DNA of 8,995 nt from Pseudomonadota bacterium (GTDB lineage Bacteria; Pseudomonadota; Alphaproteobacteria; Rhizobiales; Rhizobiaceae): positions 1 to 8,995 of the forward strand of contig JAEYXI010000478.1 of assembly GCA_023428515.1 (NCBI GenBank), in the 5' to 3' direction. Numbering within the stretch: the first letter of the stretch is position 1; each line of letters starts with the position of its first letter. A program made the position numbers and the translations under genes. Positions 6,533-8,995 of the stretch are shown piece after piece. A model generated the notes under the pieces. The model was not told the origin of the DNA and did not search any database. It saw nothing but the letters and a program-made list of their open reading frames with translations.

Positions 6533-7778
6533 CAAACCGTCAAAGGGCGAGACGCTGCGGCAGATGATCGGCCGGGAAGCGAGGCTTGCCGGATTCGACG
6601 CGGTCGCAGTGACGTCCCCCGACGCCATCCCGCTCGCGCCTGTGCGGCTGCGGGAGTTCGTCGCCGACGGTTTCCACGGCTCCATGGACTGGATCGCGGA
6701 GACGCTGGAGCGCCGTGCCGACCCCAAAACGCTCTGGCCGGAAGTGCGCTCGATCATCGTGCTCGCCATGAACTACGGCCCCGACCACGATCCGCGCGAC
6801 GTGCTGGGAAAACGCGACCGTGGCGCGATCTCGGTCTATGCGCAGAACCGCGACTATCACGACGTCATCAAGGGCCGCCTGAAGGACATTGCCGGCCGCA
6901 TCGTGGCCAAGGCAGGCGGCGACGTAAAAGTGTTTGTCGACACGGCGCCGGTCATGGAGAAGCCGCTTGCCGAAGCCGCCGGCATCGGCTGGCAGGGCAA
7001 GCATTCCAACCTCGTCAGCCGCGAATTCGGCTCATGGCTATTCCTAGGGTCGATCTTCACCACAGCCGAGATCGAGCCTGACACGGCGGAAGAGGACCAT
7101 TGCGGCTCCTGCCGTGCCTGCCTCGATGCTTGCCCGACCGACGCTTTCCCGGCGCCCTACAGGCTCGATGCAAGGCGCTGCATTTCGTATCTCACCATCG
7201 AGAACAAGGGGCCGATCCCGCACGAGTTCCGCGAGGCGATCGGCAACCGCATCTATGGCTGCGACGACTGTCTCGCCGCCTGCCCCTGGAACAAGTTCGC
7301 GCGCGAAGCGTCGGAGGTGAAACTCGCCGCACGCGACGATCTGCGCGAGCCGCCGCTCGCCGAGCTTTTGCAACTCGACGATGCGGCTTTCCGCACACTC
7401 TTCTCGGGATCGCCGGTCAAGCGCATCGGCCGCGACCGTTTTCTGCGCAACGTCCTGATCGCCGCCGGGAATTCGGGCGATCTCGCGCTCGTCGCGCGCT
7501 GCCGCGAACTGCTCACAGACAGCTCGCCGCTGGTGCGCGGCACGGCTGTGTGGGCGTTGTCGCGGCTGGTTGAAAAGGACGCGTTCATCCATCTTGCGGG
7601 CGACGTCGCAGAACAGGATGCGGATGTGCAGGCGGAATGGGACGCGGCGCTTACATTCGCTTCGTCGGCGCAGCCCCTCATCGCCCTGCCGGGCACTTCT
7701 CCCCGTAGGAACGGGGAGAAGGATGCCGTCCGCAACGGTGGCGAACCCCTCTCCCCGTCCTTAACGGGGAGAGGGTAA
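6513..7778 (+). CDS. queG: Epoxyqueuosine reductase QueG
   Basis: A 421-residue cytosolic, cobalamin-dependent iron-sulfur enzyme that reduces epoxyqueuosine to queuosine in the wobble position of tRNAs for Asp, Asn, His and Tyr. All eight cluster cysteines are present: 197, 200, 203 and 207 ([12 protein letters not shown]), 223 (RRCISYL), and 250, 253 and 257 ([11 protein letters not shown]), as expected for two [4Fe-4S] clusters. [22 protein letters not shown] begins at 141; Asp143 matches the proposed catalytic Asp. RRADP (67-71) and [11 protein letters not shown] (106-116) are also typical. HEAT-like helices fill about 305-380. The last ~34 residues (388-421) come from an inserted dispersed repeat and are probably not native. 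The start at 6513 lies inside the GST-like gene (20-base overlap) and has no clear ribosome binding site, so coupled translation is likely. The SDR gene follows 21 bases after the stop. Confidence 0.96.
   Translation: MRTSISSKPSKGETLRQMIGREARLAGFDAVAVTSPDAIPLAPVRLREFVADGFHGSMDWIAETLERRADPKTLWPEVRSIIVLAMNYGPDHDPRDVLGKRDRGAISVYAQNRDYHDVIKGRLKDIAGRIVAKAGGDVKVFVDTAPVMEKPLAEAAGIGWQGKHSNLVSREFGSWLFLGSIFTTAEIEPDTAEEDHCGSCRACLDACPTDAFPAPYRLDARRCISYLTIENKGPIPHEFREAIGNRIYGCDDCLAACPWNKFAREASEVKLAARDDLREPPLAELLQLDDAAFRTLFSGSPVKRIGRDRFLRNVLIAAGNSGDLALVARCRELLTDSSPLVRGTAVWALSRLVEKDAFIHLAGDVAEQDADVQAEWDAALTFASSAQPLIALPGTSPRRNGEKDAVRNGGEPLSPSLTGRG
7674..7775. repeat. Two-hairpin Rhizobiales dispersed repeat inside the 3' end of queG
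   Basis: Two perfect stem-loops are joined by a 25-base linker. The first is CTTCTCCCCGT (7696-7706), loop AGGA, ACGGGGAGAAG (7711-7721). The second is CCCTCTCCCCGT (7747-7758), loop CCTTA, ACGGGGAGAGGG (7764-7775). The preceding CCCCTCATCGCCCTGCCGGGC (7674-7694) is the usual leading edge of this element as I remember it from Mesorhizobium-type intergenic DNA. The four arms share the core CTCCCCGT or its complement, so alternative cross-pairing is possible. The queG stop TAA (7776-7778) directly follows the last arm. In RNA the hairpins would sit between the queG body and the SDR gene, where they could protect the upstream message or lower downstream expression. No long T-run follows, so strong termination is unlikely. 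Confidence 0.85.
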
Positions 7779-7799
7779 GAGGCAGGTAAAAGGAACAGC

Positions 7800-8714
7800 A
7801 TGACATCACGCTTCTTCATCTTCGGCGCCGGTTATTCGGCGAAGGCCTTTGCCGCGACACACGGCGATCGGTCGGTCGAAATTGCCGGCACGACGCGCTC
7901 GCCGGAAAAATTCGACGCGCTCAGACGCGTGGGGATCGAACCGCTCCTTTTCGATGGGAAGGAGTTTTCGCCTGATCTGCTGGAGTGGCTGAGACAGGCG
8001 ACGCACCTCATCGTATCGATCTCGCCGGAGGAAGGCGGTGATCCGGTGGTCGGAATGGTTGGAGGCGATCTGGCGAAACTGGCGCCAAGCCTGCGCTGGA
8101 TAGGCTATCTCTCGACCGTCGGGGTCTACGGCAATTACGACGGTGGCTGGGTCGACGAAACCGGTGAATGCCGGCCGGTGTCGAAACGCTCTCAGCTACG
8201 CCTCGAAGCCGAAAACCAGTGGCTGGCGCTGGGTGAAGAGGCCGGCGTGCCTGTCGCGGTGTTCCGCCTCTCCGGCATCTACGGTCCCGGCCGCAACGCC
8301 TTCGTCAACCTCCAGAACGGCACCGCCAAGCGACTGATAAAACCCGGCCAGGTGTTCAACCGCATCCACGTCGCCGACATCGCGGGTACCCTGTGGCATC
8401 TGGCGGACAGCGATGTCGGCGGCGTCTTCAACGTCACCGACGATATGCCCGCGCCGCCGCAGGACGTGGTGAGCTATGCCGCCGGATTGATGGGGGTCGC
8501 GCCGCCGCCCGAAATTCCTTTCGCGTCTGCCCAACTTTCGCCCATGGCGCGGTCTTTCTATGGCGAGAACAAGCGCGTCTCGAACGCGGCGCTCAAGGGG
8601 ACCGGCTATCGATTTCGTCATCCCGACTACCGCTCGGCCTTCGATGCCATGTGGGCGGCGGGCGACTGGAAGGGTGAAGGCGATAGCGACGCAAGGAGCC
8701 CGATGAAGCGCTAG
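7800..8714 (+). CDS. YeeZ-like atypical SDR family NAD(P)-dependent protein
   Basis: A 304-residue Rossmann-fold protein resembling the atypical SDR group around E. coli YeeZ. The nucleotide-binding loop is FFIFGAGYSAKAFA (5-18), a shortened GxGYxA form. LRWIGYLSTVGVYGNYDGGWVDE (98-120) gives the conserved Ser/Thr and Tyr-Gly strand. In place of YxxxK it has SKRSQLRLEAE (128-138), as usual in this group, so ordinary SDR catalysis by Tyr-Lys is doubtful. VFRLSGIYGPGRNAF (154-168) and NRIHVADIAGTLWHL (187-201) are typical substrate-domain blocks. The family has no settled reaction; proteins like this are often annotated as sugar-nucleotide epimerases. AAGGAA (7790-7795), with GGA 5 bases before the ATG, supports the start. 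It follows queG by 21 bases and is likely in the same transcript, with the repeat hairpins between them. Confidence 0.88.
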   Translation: MTSRFFIFGAGYSAKAFAATHGDRSVEIAGTTRSPEKFDALRRVGIEPLLFDGKEFSPDLLEWLRQATHLIVSISPEEGGDPVVGMVGGDLAKLAPSLRWIGYLSTVGVYGNYDGGWVDETGECRPVSKRSQLRLEAENQWLALGEEAGVPVAVFRLSGIYGPGRNAFVNLQNGTAKRLIKPGQVFNRIHVADIAGTLWHLADSDVGGVFNVTDDMPAPPQDVVSYAAGLMGVAPPPEIPFASAQLSPMARSFYGENKRVSNAALKGTGYRFRHPDYRSAFDAMWAAGDWKGEGDSDARSPMKR

Positions 8715-8836
8715 ACGGCCGCGAGATGGGCTTCGAGGATCGCGAAAGCGCCGCGATCGACGGTGGCGGCGGCGTTTACGGTTGGGTAACCATCGGGGTC
8801 CAGGGTCGGGGCCGGAGAAAGGCTGGGACAGCCCAT
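8711..8836 (-). other. Coding-like antisense stretch, possible gene remnant
   Basis: Between the SDR stop and the mepA start, the minus strand reads as 41 codons from ATG (8836-8834) to TAG (8713-8711). The C-terminal part, DPDGYPTVNAAATVDRGAFA followed by ILEAHLAAV, uses strongly G/C-ending codons and ends in a plausible amphipathic helix. It looks more like the tail of a real protein than random spacer. I do not recognise a family. Upstream on the minus strand the frame continues only as a shadow of mepA. It may be the remains of a truncated minus-strand gene, or chance in GC-rich DNA. Confidence 0.22.
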
Positions 8837-8995
8837 GAAGACACTTCTGACATCCGTGCTGAAGCTTGCGGCGGTCGCGGTCGCCGCTTTCGCCATGTCC
8901 GGCATCGAGGCGCCGCAGGCCGGCGCCGAGGAGCTTGCGAAAAACCTGTTCGGCCACCAGCCGCTGCCGGCCGCCATCCCGGCTAAATCCTACGG
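8835..8995 (+). CDS. mepA: Penicillin-insensitive murein endopeptidase (MepA type), 5' part only
   Basis: The window shows the first 53-54 residues; the rest lies beyond base 8995. A Sec signal peptide covers about residues 1-31: MKTLLTSVLK, a hydrophobic Ala/Val core, and AGA as the probable cleavage site before EELAKNLF. The mature start, AKNLFGHQPLPAAIPAKSYG, matches the start of periplasmic MepA proteins, which open with a similar AKxLFGxxxxP..P segment before the GFYSKGC block (outside the window). MepA is a LAS-type zinc peptidase that cuts D-alanyl-meso-diaminopimelate cross-links in peptidoglycan. GGGA (8825-8828) lies 6 bases before the ATG, and GGAGAAAGG (8814-8822) a little further up. 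The call rests on a short N-terminal match and on context with uppP nearby; the zinc ligands are not visible. Confidence 0.72.
   Translation, partial: MKTLLTSVLKLAAVAVAAFAMSGIEAPQAGAEELAKNLFGHQPLPAAIPAKSY

Noticed and set aside
7696..7775. Paired short repeats considered as a CRISPR-like array or a normal terminator
   Set aside because: Only two hairpins with different arms and loops, no equal spacers, and no T-run after the last stem; it fits a dispersed palindromic repeat better.
1..8995. Search for a defence, mobile or secondary-metabolite system
   Set aside because: No transposase, integrase, nuclease, toxin-antitoxin pair, CRISPR array or biosynthetic core gene is visible; the genes are chromosomal housekeeping or accessory metabolic families.

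Overview
The window is GC-rich, densely coding chromosomal DNA of an alphaproteobacterium. It is most likely from the Rhizobiales, with Mesorhizobium or another Phyllobacteriaceae member as the best guess. The basis is the strong G/C third-position bias, the gene families and their order, and two intergenic repeat types that I recall as common in Mesorhizobium chromosomes. No database search was possible, so the assignment is an inference.

Left end (1-1794): the 3' part of a polar amino acid ABC transporter permease gene, followed after 6 bases by a complete Ldh/MDH-like (DpkA-type) NAD(P)H oxidoreductase gene. This looks like the end of an uptake-plus-catabolism operon for an amino or imino acid. 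A 289-bp spacer follows, with a degenerate dispersed repeat and a perfect GC-rich stem-loop.

Middle (2084-4876, plus strand): a small secreted four-cysteine protein with its own strong terminator; a DoxX-family membrane protein; an NDUFA9-like (complex I 39-kDa-like) atypical SDR; and a TauE/SafE-family membrane exporter. The last gene converges on uppP (undecaprenyl-diphosphatase, minus strand, 4873-5679), and both stop codons sit in one TTAA palindrome.

Right part (5840-8995, plus strand): divergent from uppP lie a GST-like gene, queG (epoxyqueuosine reductase, overlapping the GST gene by 20 bases), a YeeZ-like atypical SDR, and the start of a penicillin-insensitive murein endopeptidase (MepA-type). 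A two-hairpin dispersed repeat forms the last ~34 codons and abuts the stop codon of queG. UppP (lipid carrier recycling) and MepA (peptidoglycan cleavage) are both cell-envelope functions. QueG does the last step of queuosine synthesis in tRNA. DoxX, the NDUFA9-like protein and the GST-like protein suggest redox roles, but nothing ties them into one pathway.

I see no CRISPR array, transposase, phage gene, tRNA, rRNA or defence module, and no convincing new multi-gene system. The points most worth a second look are the repeat-derived QueG tail, the small Cys-rich secreted protein, the odd active-site motifs in the Ldh-like and GST-like proteins, and a coding-like antisense stretch just before mepA.
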